Of a DNA stretch of 64,000 bases, positions 36,447 through 44,435 are shown piece by piece. A program made the translations under genes and the position numbers. The stretch's first letter is position 1. The number at the start of each line of letters is the position of its first letter. The notes beneath the pieces are model-generated. The model saw only the letters and a program-made list of their open reading frames with translations, ran no database searches and was not told the DNA's origin. The stretch comes from Bacteroidales bacterium (GTDB lineage: Bacteria; Bacteroidota; Bacteroidia; Bacteroidales; UBA3824), in NCBI GenBank assembly GCA_016286055.1, contig JAEERW010000005.1, positions 217,384 through 281,383 of the forward strand, read 5' to 3'.

Positions 36447-36740
36447 ATGAAAGCAGTATTTATCGTATTTAACCAAGCCAACACCGAACGTGTTGAATAT
36501 ATGTTGGAGCGACTTGAAATCCGCGGCTACACAATGTGGGAGCAGGTATTTGGACAAGGCACCAACGATGGCGAACCCCGCCGTGGCACCCACACCTGGC
36601 CAGAACTCAACTCGTCGCTCCTTACCATCATCCCCGATGAAAAAGTAGACGAACTCCTCTCCAAATGCAAAAAACTCGACAACCGAAATCTTGAAATGGG
36701 CGTACGAGCATTTGTGTGGAATGTGGAGAAGATGATGTAG
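36447..36740 (+). CDS. small PII-like protein (PG0541 type)
   Basis: 97 residues from the ATG at 36447 (MKAVFIVFNQANTERV). Ferredoxin-like alpha/beta fold suggested by the pattern strand-helix (VEYMLERLEIRGYTMW), VFGQGTNDGEPRRGTHTWPE, strand (SSLLTIIP), helix (DEKVDELLSKCKKL), FVWNVEKM. It resembles the PII-like proteins found after RND pumps in Bacteroidetes. Here it follows the pump by 133 bases, with a palindromic element between. It may monitor the transporter, by analogy to GlnK/AmtB; that is inference. Confidence 0.65.
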   Translation: MKAVFIVFNQANTERVEYMLERLEIRGYTMWEQVFGQGTNDGEPRRGTHTWPELNSSLLTIIPDEKVDELLSKCKKLDNRNLEMGVRAFVWNVEKMM

Positions 36741-36766
36741 AAAATTTTGCACATAATTATATGGGT

Positions 36767-36876
36767 GTAGAGACGCGATTAATCGCGTCTCTACAATTTT
36801 AATCGCGTCTCTACCATTTTAATCGCGTCTCTACCATTTTAATCGCACATCTACCATTATTATCGCACATCTACCA
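36767..36876. repeat. REP palindrome plus four tandem 20-base half-units, upstream of RAYT
   Basis: A perfect 28-base palindrome (36767-36794; arms GTAGAGACGC and GCGTCTCTAC, centre GATTAATC) is followed by four 20-base direct repeats of the right half (36796-36875: ATTTTAATCGCGTCTCTACC, with later units decaying to CGCACATC). This is a BIME-like array next to the transposase gene at 36893. Confidence 0.85.
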
Positions 36877-36892
36877 ATTTAAACCACCCCAT

Positions 36893-37540
36893 ATGCAATC
36901 CACCAAATTCAAAAACAAATATCGCACATCATCGGCACGTGCGGCGTGGCACGATTATACAGGCGGAATCTATTTTGTAACCATCTGTACCAAAAATCGT
37001 GAACATTATTTTGGTGAGATTACATATGATCAAAACCACGAAGCCCTAATGAATTTGACGGATATCGGGAAAAATACCGACGAACAAATTCGCGACATTT
37101 CAACACATTATCCATACGCCGAAATACCATTATGGGTTGTAATGCCCAACCATCTGCATTGTTTGGTAATAATCCGAAATGACGTCACATTTGATTGTAG
37201 AGACGCGATTAATCGCGTCTCTACGGATACCCCTACGGATACGGTTAATCGCGTCTCTACGGATACCACGGTCAAAAAAGGTGGAATTACAGGCAACGAC
37301 AATCCAATGATAAAACAATGTTTAGGAACAGTGATACGTGGTTTAAAAGCACGAGCAACCCATTTCGCCCGTAAAAACGGCATCTATTTCGATTGGCAAC
37401 CACGATTTCACGACCACATAGTTCGCGACCAAGACGAATTGAACCGCATTGCGGAATACATTGGAAACAATCCCGCACGTTGGCTAACAGACCAATTAAA
37501 CGACGAAGTATTCAAAGATATGCCTGAAATGATGAAATAA
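36893..37540 (+). CDS. REP-associated tyrosine transposase (RAYT)
   Basis: 215 residues, Y1 HUH transposase of the IS200/IS605-related TnpA_REP family. It contains the HUH motif (VVMPNHLHCLVII) and the downstream catalytic region (RFHDHIVRDQDELNRIAEYIGNNPARW, over two helices, with the Tyr in IAEYI). Such single-copy enzymes bind and cut REP hairpins and are thought to disperse them. Its own REP array lies just upstream (36767-36876). Moreover, codons of about residues 101-125 are made of REP sequence (37197-37266), a self-insertion that keeps the frame between the two catalytic motifs. Whether the enzyme stays active is unknown. Confidence 0.9.
   Translation: MQSTKFKNKYRTSSARAAWHDYTGGIYFVTICTKNREHYFGEITYDQNHEALMNLTDIGKNTDEQIRDISTHYPYAEIPLWVVMPNHLHCLVIIRNDVTFDCRDAINRVSTDTPTDTVNRVSTDTTVKKGGITGNDNPMIKQCLGTVIRGLKARATHFARKNGIYFDWQPRFHDHIVRDQDELNRIAEYIGNNPARWLTDQLNDEVFKDMPEMMK
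37197..37266. repeat. REP palindrome and half-copy inside the RAYT gene
   Basis: Full 28-base palindrome at 37197-37224 with the same sequence as 36767-36794, then GGATACCCCTACGGATAC and a second right half (37243-37260) followed by GGATACC. In frame. Confidence 0.85.
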
Positions 37541-37553
37541 CAATTATCCCCCT

Positions 37554-38546
37554 ATGCCCCACATCATCGCCATATTATTCCTCCTTATCCTCATCTTTTT
37601 AAACCTCTTTGTGGGCTCGGCAGAGATTCCTGCGACTGAGATTTTTAAGGTGCTGACAGGACAGTCTGATAACGAAGTTCACAAAATAATTATCCTCGAC
37701 AACCGTTTGCCACAGGCTGTTACGGCATTGTTGGCAGGGGCGGCGCTGGCTGTAAGCGGATTAATTATGCAAACCGTTTTTGCAAATCCACTTGCAGGGC
37801 CATCGGTGTTGGGCATATCGTCGGCGGCGAGTCTTGGCGTGGCTGTGGTAACATTTTTGTTTTCGGCTGTGTTTATGGATTTCAACAGCACAGTTTCGGT
37901 AATTATAGGCTCGCTAATGGGCTCGGCGGCAGTGTTAGCGTTGCTTGTGGTGCTGTCCGAAATTCTCAAAAACAACCTCACCCTTTTGATCGCCGGCATT
38001 ATGATAAGTTACCTTTCGGGAGCGGCTGTTACGGTGCTCAATTTTTTTGGTACCGAACAGAGCGTCAAGAACTTTACCGTGTGGAATATGGGTAGTTTTG
38101 CCGGCGTAACGCTCAACGAAATACCCGTTTTTGCAATAGTGGTAACAGTGTTTTGCGCGGCGGCGTTGCTTACAGTTAAACCGTTGAACCTTTTGCTTTT
38201 AGGCGAAAATTATGCACAAAACTTGGGCGTTAATCCGGCGCGAACAAAAACCATTTTGCTACTATTGGCGGGAGTTTTAGTGTCGGCGGTAACAGCCTAC
38301 TGTGGACCGGTGGCATTTATCGGATTGGCTGTGCCTCACGTGGCTCGAATGGTGCTCAAAACCTCAAACCATAAGCGGATACTTCCGGCAAGCATCTACA
38401 TAGGCGCGTGTATAGCGTTGATGTGCAATATATTGTGCATTCTTCCCGGAGATTTTGGAGTTCTGCCGCTCAATGCCGTTACGCCTGTGTTTGGCGTTCC
38501 CGTGGTGCTGTGGATACTTACCCACCGCCAACGAATGAAAATGTAA
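37554..38546 (+). CDS. FecCD-type iron/B12 ABC permease
   Basis: 330 residues with about nine to ten membrane helices. Family signatures: LPQAVTALLAGAALAVSGLIMQTVFANPLAGPSVLG (residues 50-84, split over helices 2-3) and GPVAFIGLAVPHVARM in the cytoplasmic loop that touches the ATPase. Belongs to the BtuC/FhuB/FecD family importing cobalamin, haem or siderophores. No ATPase or binding protein is adjacent (RAYT upstream, hairpin element downstream), so it may be an orphan or be separated from its partners by the RAYT insertion. Spacing of 13 bases from the RAYT stop. Confidence 0.85.
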   Translation: MPHIIAILFLLILIFLNLFVGSAEIPATEIFKVLTGQSDNEVHKIIILDNRLPQAVTALLAGAALAVSGLIMQTVFANPLAGPSVLGISSAASLGVAVVTFLFSAVFMDFNSTVSVIIGSLMGSAAVLALLVVLSEILKNNLTLLIAGIMISYLSGAAVTVLNFFGTEQSVKNFTVWNMGSFAGVTLNEIPVFAIVVTVFCAAALLTVKPLNLLLLGENYAQNLGVNPARTKTILLLLAGVLVSAVTAYCGPVAFIGLAVPHVARMVLKTSNHKRILPASIYIGACIALMCNILCILPGDFGVLPLNAVTPVFGVPVVLWILTHRQRMKM

Positions 38547-38554
38547 AAACGCCC

Positions 38555-38674
38555 GATAGCCAACCAAATGTGGGTAAAAAAAGGTAGATTTAGTTGGCTA
38601 TCGGCGGAAAACGCCGATTTTTGGCAGATAGCCAACCAAATCGTGGTAAAAAAAGGTAGATTTAGTTGGCTATC
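38555..38674. repeat. tandem pair of 48-base hairpin units
   Basis: Unit 1 at 38555-38602 and unit 2 at 38627-38674 differ in only a few bases. Each begins GATAGCCAACCAAAT and ends ATTTAGTTGGCTATC, arms that pair over 15 bp with one mismatch around an 18-base A-rich loop. The 24-base spacer holds a third small hairpin, GGCG-GAAAA-CGCC, followed by GATTTTT, like a terminator. Starts 8 bases after the permease stop. Confidence 0.8.
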
Positions 38675-38688
38675 TCGAAAATTTGATT

Positions 38689-38696
38689 TATATTTG
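38689..38696 (+). promoter_or_regulatory. -7 box after the hairpin pair
   Basis: TATATTTG, 48 bases before the ATG at 38745. No ideal -33 TTTG; the right arm of hairpin unit 2 occupies that place, so the hairpin could serve as operator. Weak evidence. Confidence 0.35.
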
Positions 38697-38744
38697 TAAC
38701 AATGTCAGCAAGCATCATTTGTGGCACAAATTAAAATCAAAACT

Positions 38745-38942
38745 ATGACACGAGAAGAATTATTAAAGAAATTTCCAACATTGTCGGAATATATGATAGA
38801 GAAGGTATTACAACCAACATCCTTGGAGCAAGCGTTGGAAAGTATGCGCACTCAGCATATTCCGTACACCCAACAGAAAGGAAGCGTTACAGACGATGAA
38901 AGTAACCAGAAAGATGTTAGACATAGGTGTGATTGCAGTTAA
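38745..38942 (+). CDS. small hypothetical protein
   Basis: 65 residues, MTREELLKKFPTLSEYMIEK at the start. Amphipathic and helical in the first half (LEQALESMRTQ), polar at the C-terminus with HRCDCS. Not recognised. A -7-like box lies at 38689. The ATG follows an A-rich stretch, as is common for Bacteroidetes starts. It is the only frame in 38547-39328 with protein-like composition, but it is short and may be chance. Confidence 0.35.
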   Translation: MTREELLKKFPTLSEYMIEKVLQPTSLEQALESMRTQHIPYTQQKGSVTDDESNQKDVRHRCDCS

Positions 38943-39328
38943 CTTCTTTTAATAGTAATTATGATCTTGTTCATCAAAGAAATCACAAAAAGGAGATCCT
39001 TCTGCCATTTTTATATTCCCTAAGAGAATGTTAATGAAGTCGATAAATACCCAATATCACAACCCCAAAAGTTAAAAGCATTTATGATTTTATTTTTGCT
39101 TGTAATTACAAACAATTTTATGCAGAAATTTTGCAAATAAAGTAACCTATGCAAAAATTAATATATTGTTTAGATAAGGCAATTCTTAGTTATAAACACC
39201 TAATAATCAATATATTGTTATCTTTAAAGTAGTTTTTTCACCATAGTTTTGGAATTGTCAAACCAATGCTATATTTTTGCTAACAAAAAATAATTGTATT
39301 TTTTACACTAATTTTTAATACTAATAAT
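38943..39328. other. AT-rich intergenic region with promoter and two palindromic sites
   Basis: No gene is seen in these 386 bases. They contain the GH51 promoter (39248-39279) and two copies of a TTAATATATTGTT / TCAATATATTGTTA motif (39158-39170 and 39207-39220), about 50 bases apart and upstream of the promoter. These could be activator or repressor sites. The rest is featureless A/T-rich DNA. Confidence 0.4.
39248..39279 (+). promoter_or_regulatory. Bacteroides-type promoter of the GH51 gene
   Basis: TTTG at 39248-39251, 20 bases, TATTTTTG at 39272-39279. Spacing and both boxes fit TTTG-N19/21-TAnnTTTG. It leaves a 49-base 5' region before the ATG at 39329. Confidence 0.7.
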
Positions 39329-41311
39329 ATGATAAAGAAATTACTTACTGTATCGCTACTTGCTTGCAGTACAGCGGGTTTGATGGCTCAGCCCGCAGGC
39401 GGCAAAAAGATTAGCAACGAACTTATCGGTATCTTTTTTGAGGATATCAGTTCCTCTGCCGACGGCGGTTTGTGCGCCGAACTTGTTCAAAACGGCTCGT
39501 TTGAATACAGCCCTATCGAAAAAGACGGCTGGGGTCCGGGTACTGCTTGGAAATTTGCCCGTCCGGGACACTCGCTCGGTTATATGGAGCCCCGACAACT
39601 TAACCCCATTCACCCCAACAACCCAAACTATATGCACATTGTGGTTGAGCGTGTAAAAGAGTTTTACGACTACAAAGGTTGGAAAGGCGTTGGACTTCAA
39701 AACGACGGTTTCGACGGTATCCGCATCAAAAAAGGCGAAAAATATGATTTCTCGGTATTCTTGCGCAACACCGACGGCATCGACAAGGAAATTCGCGTGG
39801 TGCTTGCCGCTCCTCAGCAGGGGTTCGGACCTATGATGCGCGAACCCAAGGCTATCGGCGAGGTAACACTCAAAGTTTCGGGCAAAGATTGGAAAAAATA
39901 CACCGCTGTGATTGAGGCTGCCGAAGATTGCGAAAAAGCATCGTTGCAGATTCTTTCGCTCAATCAGGGAGAATACGACATTGATATGGTATCTCTCTAT
40001 CCGCAAGACACTTACAAAGGTCACGGTATGCGCAAAGACCTTGCTCAGGCACTTGCCGACCTCAATCCTAAATTTATGCGTTTCCCCGGCGGATGCGTGG
40101 TTCACGGCGGTGGCGACGGCTTTTGGAACACATATCATTGGAAAAACTCGGTTGGTCCCAAAGAGCAGCGCAAAGGCAACAAAAACACTTGGGGCTATCA
40201 TCAGTCGCTCGCTATCGGCTACTACGAGTATTTCCAATTCTGCGAAGACCTTAATATGGAGCCCGTTCCAATTCTTCCCTGTGGCGTAAGTTGCCAAGGC
40301 ACCAACGGCGGCTGGAATATGTGGCCAACTCAGGCTCAGGACGCTTGCCCGATGGAAGATATGGAAAAATGGACTCAGGACGCTCTCGACCTTATTGAAT
40401 GGGCCAACGGCGACGCTTCTACCAAATGGGGCAAGGTTCGTGCCGATGCAGGACACCCAAAACCTTTCAACCTCAAATATTTAGGTATTGGCAACGAGGA
40501 AAAAATCACTCCCGAATTTGAGGAGCGTTTCAAATATATGTACGACAAAATCACAGCCAAATATCCCAACATTGTTATCATAGGCACAGCGGGTCCGGGT
40601 TCACATCCCGACAATCCCGACTATCAAAACGGTTGGAAATTTGCCGAAAAACTCAACCTCCCCATCCTCGACGAGCACTACTACGAACCTCGCGATTATT
40701 TCCTCAACAAACGTCAGTACGACGATTATCCGCGCAACCGCAAAACCAAAGTTTACCTTGGCGAATACGCTTCTAAGGACAAAAAACTTATCGACGCCCT
40801 TGCCGAAGGCCTTTATTTGCTGCACGTTGAGCGCAATGCCGACATTGTGGTAATGACCTCTTACGCTCCTCTTTTTGCTCGCAAAGGCGCTCACAGTTGG
40901 GATCCCGATTTGATTTATTTCGACAACGAAAAGCCCTATCTCACTTGCAGTTACTACGTTCAACAGATGTTCGGACAATCTTCGGGCGACTATTTCTACG
41001 GCGACTGCGTTAAGTTTGACCGCACCGACGATAATCTTCTCGGACAATCCGTTATCTACGACAGCAAAACCAAGAAACTTTTTGTAAAAATCTGTAACGC
41101 AGGTTCTAAGGCTGCCTCTGCCACCATCGACCTTGCCAAATTCAAAATCAAGCCCGATGCTGTAAAAACAGTCATCTCCGGCAATCCCGACGACGAAAAC
41201 AACTACGAGAAACAGCCCATTATCCCTGTAAAAGAGAATGTTAAACTCAAACCCAAATTCACCGAAAAAATCGACCCATATTCAATCAATATGTGGACAA
41301 TTCAGTTGTAA
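39329..41311 (+). CDS. alpha-L-arabinofuranosidase, GH51
   Basis: 660 residues with a signal peptide (MIKKLLTVSLLACSTAGLMAQ), so periplasmic or exported. Hydrolyses terminal arabinofuranose from arabinan, arabinoxylan or arabinogalactan. An N-terminal beta-sandwich is followed by the (beta/alpha)8 core; MRFPGGCVVHGGG is the typical GH51 strand. The acid/base is Glu390 (LGIGNEEK), and the nucleophile is Glu479 (LGEYASKD). A C-terminal beta domain closes the protein. No SusC/SusD or other glycoside hydrolase lies nearby, so it is not in a visible polysaccharide-utilisation locus. Own promoter and terminator. Confidence 0.88.
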   Translation: MIKKLLTVSLLACSTAGLMAQPAGGKKISNELIGIFFEDISSSADGGLCAELVQNGSFEYSPIEKDGWGPGTAWKFARPGHSLGYMEPRQLNPIHPNNPNYMHIVVERVKEFYDYKGWKGVGLQNDGFDGIRIKKGEKYDFSVFLRNTDGIDKEIRVVLAAPQQGFGPMMREPKAIGEVTLKVSGKDWKKYTAVIEAAEDCEKASLQILSLNQGEYDIDMVSLYPQDTYKGHGMRKDLAQALADLNPKFMRFPGGCVVHGGGDGFWNTYHWKNSVGPKEQRKGNKNTWGYHQSLAIGYYEYFQFCEDLNMEPVPILPCGVSCQGTNGGWNMWPTQAQDACPMEDMEKWTQDALDLIEWANGDASTKWGKVRADAGHPKPFNLKYLGIGNEEKITPEFEERFKYMYDKITAKYPNIVIIGTAGPGSHPDNPDYQNGWKFAEKLNLPILDEHYYEPRDYFLNKRQYDDYPRNRKTKVYLGEYASKDKKLIDALAEGLYLLHVERNADIVVMTSYAPLFARKGAHSWDPDLIYFDNEKPYLTCSYYVQQMFGQSSGDYFYGDCVKFDRTDDNLLGQSVIYDSKTKKLFVKICNAGSKAASATIDLAKFKIKPDAVKTVISGNPDDENNYEKQPIIPVKENVKLKPKFTEKIDPYSINMWTIQL

Positions 41312-41334
41312 TTCAGCGGTTTAACCAAATAAAA

Positions 41335-41363
41335 AAGGGGCTTAGAAATGAGCCCCTTATTTT
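41335..41363. terminator. bidirectional intrinsic terminator
   Basis: AAGGGGCT / AGCCCCTT stem (41335-41342, 41351-41358) with ATTTTA on the plus side and an A run (T run on the minus strand) before it. Lies between the convergent GH51 and lipoprotein genes. Confidence 0.8.
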
Positions 41364-41367
41364 ATGC

Positions 41368-41811
41368 TTACTTTTTCTCCTGATATCGCCCGAACCACTC
41401 CTCCAACGCCGTTTTAACCTCCTTATAATTTTTAGGATAAGATTCGTAACCAGAGGCGTGAATGCTTTTGCCGTTTTTGAGCCAAATATAAAGGTGAAAA
41501 TTGATGCCGTCTCTTACGTTGAGGGCAGAACGTTTAAAACCGTCCCAACGCCCTACTTCGTATGAGTTTAAGACTTGTTCCAATTCGGCTATCTGTTGCG
41601 CTGTGGCAGAGAATGAGGGCAAATTATCGTCGGAATATCCCTCCTGAATGGTAACTGTATAGCCCGTGCTGTCGCTATCTATCTTGTAAACAGCCTTTAT
41701 GCGGCGACCATCAGAATAGCCAAATTCCAACGATTTTAACCCCTCAATCGGAATATTTGTACATCCGAAAAGAAACGGAAACAGCATAGAAAGAAATCCT
41801 AATTTAATCAT
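41368..41811 (-). CDS. small lipoprotein, unknown
   Basis: 147 residues from the ATG at 41811 (MIKLGFLSM). Lipobox at LFPFLFGC. The body looks like a single alpha/beta domain (SLEFGYSDGRRIKAVYKI, INFHLYIWLKNGKSIH). No known motif. Its start lies 2 bases beyond the stop of the TSCPD gene, so it belongs to the same minus-strand transcription unit. A role is not apparent. Confidence 0.6.
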   Translation of the reverse strand: MIKLGFLSMLFPFLFGCTNIPIEGLKSLEFGYSDGRRIKAVYKIDSDSTGYTVTIQEGYSDDNLPSFSATAQQIAELEQVLNSYEVGRWDGFKRSALNVRDGINFHLYIWLKNGKSIHASGYESYPKNYKEVKTALEEWFGRYQEKK

Positions 41812-41813
41812 AA

Positions 41814-42056
41814 TCAAACAGATGTAACCGCCTTAGCCAATTGGTCGGCACACGAAGTGGGTTTGCCTCCGCAACGATTTCCAGCAAGTATATTGTTGAT
41901 TTGGTCGGCTGTCATACCGTTAACAAGTTTTGAAATTGCTGCCAAGTTTCCAGGACATCCGCCAAAAAATTTTACGTTGGTGATAACACCGTTTTCGTCT
42001 TTATCAAAAGTAATTGCCTTAGAGCAAGTGCCTGATGTAGTGTAAGAATACTGCAT
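41814..42056 (-). CDS. TSCPD-domain protein (TIGR03905 type)
   Basis: 80 residues. The Cys-rich pattern GTCSKAITFDKD, FFGGCPGNLAAISKLVNGM, NRCGGKPTSCADQLAKAV matches the TSCPD domain that is otherwise found at the end of some ribonucleotide reductases; four Cys could bind a metal. Stand-alone copies of this length are conserved, with unknown function. The gene follows the flavin reductase gene with a 1-base gap, so the two are co-translated. Confidence 0.8.
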   Translation of the reverse strand: MQYSYTTSGTCSKAITFDKDENGVITNVKFFGGCPGNLAAISKLVNGMTADQINNILAGNRCGGKPTSCADQLAKAVTSV

Positions 42057-42057
42057 A

Positions 42058-42615
42058 TTACATTAATTTTTTACCATCGGAAAAAGCGTTGCCAACCTTG
42101 TTGCCCACCACGTGATAAGTGTGTGCCGAAGGATTGTAAACCAAAGGTTGAAGTTTTGCAATATCGATTTTGCCATCGGTGAGGATGCTTTCGTCGGCGC
42201 AAACATTTACGATTTCGCCCACCAAGCGGCAAGTTTGGTCGTCGTAACTAATCATCTCACATTCAAGCGCAAAGGGCAGTTCGGCAATAAGAGGAGCATC
42301 CACCTTGTCGGATTTAACGGCTGTGAATCCCGCTTTGGCAAACTTGTCGGCAACATTGTTGCCACTTGCAATGCCCACATAATCACATTCTGCCAAATGT
42401 TTAGCATCTGCCACCGAAACAGTGAAAGCCTTTTTAAGTTTCAGATTTTTAACGGTTTTGTGAGTTGGCGACAAGCAAATCGAAATCTGTGTATCGTCAG
42501 AAATTCCACCCCAAGCGGCATTCATAGCGTTGGGATTACCGTTTTCGTCGTAAGTGCCGATAATCAAAACGGGCATAGGAAAAAGGAGTGCCTTTGCTCC
42601 AAAATCTTTTCTCAT
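42058..42615 (-). CDS. flavin reductase-like FMN-binding protein
   Basis: 185 residues. Split-barrel flavin reductase fold: PVLIIGTYDENGNPNAMNAAWGG is the FMN-binding start, SICLSPTHKTVKNLKLKKAF the next strand-helix, and CDYVGIASGNN follows. Such proteins reduce free flavin or act as NADPH-dependent quinone/ferric reductases; the natural substrate here is unknown. First gene of a three-gene unit with the TSCPD protein and the lipoprotein. Confidence 0.85.
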   Translation of the reverse strand: MRKDFGAKALLFPMPVLIIGTYDENGNPNAMNAAWGGISDDTQISICLSPTHKTVKNLKLKKAFTVSVADAKHLAECDYVGIASGNNVADKFAKAGFTAVKSDKVDAPLIAELPFALECEMISYDDQTCRLVGEIVNVCADESILTDGKIDIAKLQPLVYNPSAHTYHVVGNKVGNAFSDGKKLM

Positions 42616-42700
42616 TGTTATTAAGTTTTAGAGTTTATAAACGTGGTAAAGATAGAAAAATAATGCAAAGAAGAATTATAAAAAGTGTTAAAACACCCCC

Positions 42701-44425
42701 CTATTTCACAAACAAATACCCTTCGGTGCTCAACCTACAATTACCGCGATGAATATCAAGAGAGTATTCGCGCAAAAAGTATAATGCAGAATCGTTTTTG
42801 AGGGTAATATAGTCTGCATATTTTCGACTACGCTCCATCAACGTATCGCGCGATACCTCAAAAGTATAGCGGGTATTTGTGCCTAAGGGCGTAAAACTAT
42901 GTTTTATAATTGGTTGCAGCATTTCTTCATCAGTGTAGTACGATGTAGGAGATACATCATAAAACTTGGTGTAATGGGCATCTAAATTATGCTCAATAGG
43001 AAGATTATAAAGATAATAATAACCCGAAATATCTTTACCATTGCACATTATTGAATTATCTACGCGAGGTAATTCGGGGTTGCGCAACCGATATTCTGAA
43101 ACACGATCGTCAACAATGTCGGAATATTTTTCTTCTGGGTAATTATTGGTGATATAGACAAGTTTAGAGCCGATTTCAAATGCACGAATACTATCGGCAG
43201 ATTGATTTACAAGATTTTCAAAGGCGGTATCAGTTAAAGGCAATTGTGCATTTTCCTTTGATAACCAATCGGTTACAGAGGTACGCAACGATTTTAGCGT
43301 GATGTTGGCGGCACTCAGCGGACCAAACGAGAACACCACAAACAACACCGAAAACGATGCCGGTATCAATATCATACGTTTGCGTTTTGCAACAGCAAAA
43401 TATACGCAAATAGCAAGAAACCAAATATTTACGATAAGCAGATAAAGTCGTGGAATGGTGATTCCATAATCGTTGAAACGACGAAATACGCCCACGCTCA
43501 TAAACAGCACAAGGGGTATCATTATCCACGGAATATATTTTACAAAAAATCCGCTTAGTTTGTCTTCTTTATAAGAGTCGCTGATATACAGCACTACATA
43601 AATAAGCACCATAAAAAACATCGACACCGAAACCAAGGTAGAAACCCATCCGTTTGGCAGTTCAAATGTTATTAAACTCTTTAATCCATAGAGATATAGC
43701 ACCAAAAGATACATAGCCAACAAGGGGATAAACATAAATTTGATTACCCCACGGAAAAACTTGTTGAGACCTATGTTGGTATCGTTGTAGACTTGCTCTT
43801 TGGGCGGAATCTGACCCATTATCAACAGCGGCATCACCAAGCACAAAAGAAAACTGTCGATTACGATAATCGGCTTAATTACCTTGCCCAAATCAAATAT
43901 CATAAATACAGCAACATAAAGCAAGGTAATTCCACCTGCAAGCACACCGGCAGCCACTATTGAGCCGAGGGTTACGCCGGTAAAATGTGTTGCAAAATTC
44001 CAAAAAGGAGAATCGCTTTTGCTACGGAAAAATGGCAGACAATATACCGAGAGTAGCACCGCTACCGAAAAGGCGCATAATCCCGGCATACTGAGCCATT
44101 CTTTATGATTATATGGAAAATCAAAAGCGGCATAAATACAATACGCTAACCATAAGATATTTACAACACAAATAACTAATGCTTTAAGCGGTTTTTTAGG
44201 GCAACCTTCGCCCCAAATACTAAGCGAAACGTTTAGCACACAGCCTGATACGGTGTAAAAAATTAGGAAAAACCACGTTTGTTCGCTCCAATCCACCTCA
44301 CAAACTGCGCAAAATGTTGTGATAAACAACAAAAAGGCTAATCCCACCGAAATGGGAAATCTCTTGCAGGTGTCGCGAAACATCTGCAAGAGGTATTCTG
44401 CCGAAAAGTATTTTTTGATTTCCAT
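42701..44425 (-). CDS. DUF4153 multi-pass membrane protein
   Basis: 574 residues with about eleven to thirteen membrane segments in the first 400 residues and a soluble C-terminal part of about 170 residues. The order of hydrophobic segments and VNIWFLAICVYFA / KRKRMILIPASF resemble DUF4153 proteins of Bacteroidetes. The C-terminal domain (YYLYNLPIEHNLDAHY, FEVSRDTLMERSR) probably faces the periplasm. It is 10 bases from the gene at 44436 and may share its transcript. Function unknown. Confidence 0.65.
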   Translation of the reverse strand: MEIKKYFSAEYLLQMFRDTCKRFPISVGLAFLLFITTFCAVCEVDWSEQTWFFLIFYTVSGCVLNVSLSIWGEGCPKKPLKALVICVVNILWLAYCIYAAFDFPYNHKEWLSMPGLCAFSVAVLLSVYCLPFFRSKSDSPFWNFATHFTGVTLGSIVAAGVLAGGITLLYVAVFMIFDLGKVIKPIIVIDSFLLCLVMPLLIMGQIPPKEQVYNDTNIGLNKFFRGVIKFMFIPLLAMYLLVLYLYGLKSLITFELPNGWVSTLVSVSMFFMVLIYVVLYISDSYKEDKLSGFFVKYIPWIMIPLVLFMSVGVFRRFNDYGITIPRLYLLIVNIWFLAICVYFAVAKRKRMILIPASFSVLFVVFSFGPLSAANITLKSLRTSVTDWLSKENAQLPLTDTAFENLVNQSADSIRAFEIGSKLVYITNNYPEEKYSDIVDDRVSEYRLRNPELPRVDNSIMCNGKDISGYYYLYNLPIEHNLDAHYTKFYDVSPTSYYTDEEMLQPIIKHSFTPLGTNTRYTFEVSRDTLMERSRKYADYITLKNDSALYFLREYSLDIHRGNCRLSTEGYLFVK

Positions 44426-44435
44426 ATATTAAAAA

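Noticed and set aside
36796..36876. CRISPR array
   Set aside because: The 20-base units are directly adjacent without unique spacers and are halves of the REP palindrome; no cas gene is present.
39356..40456. 366-codon minus-strand frame
   Set aside because: Antisense shadow of the GH51 gene; composition His/Phe/Val-rich without domains.
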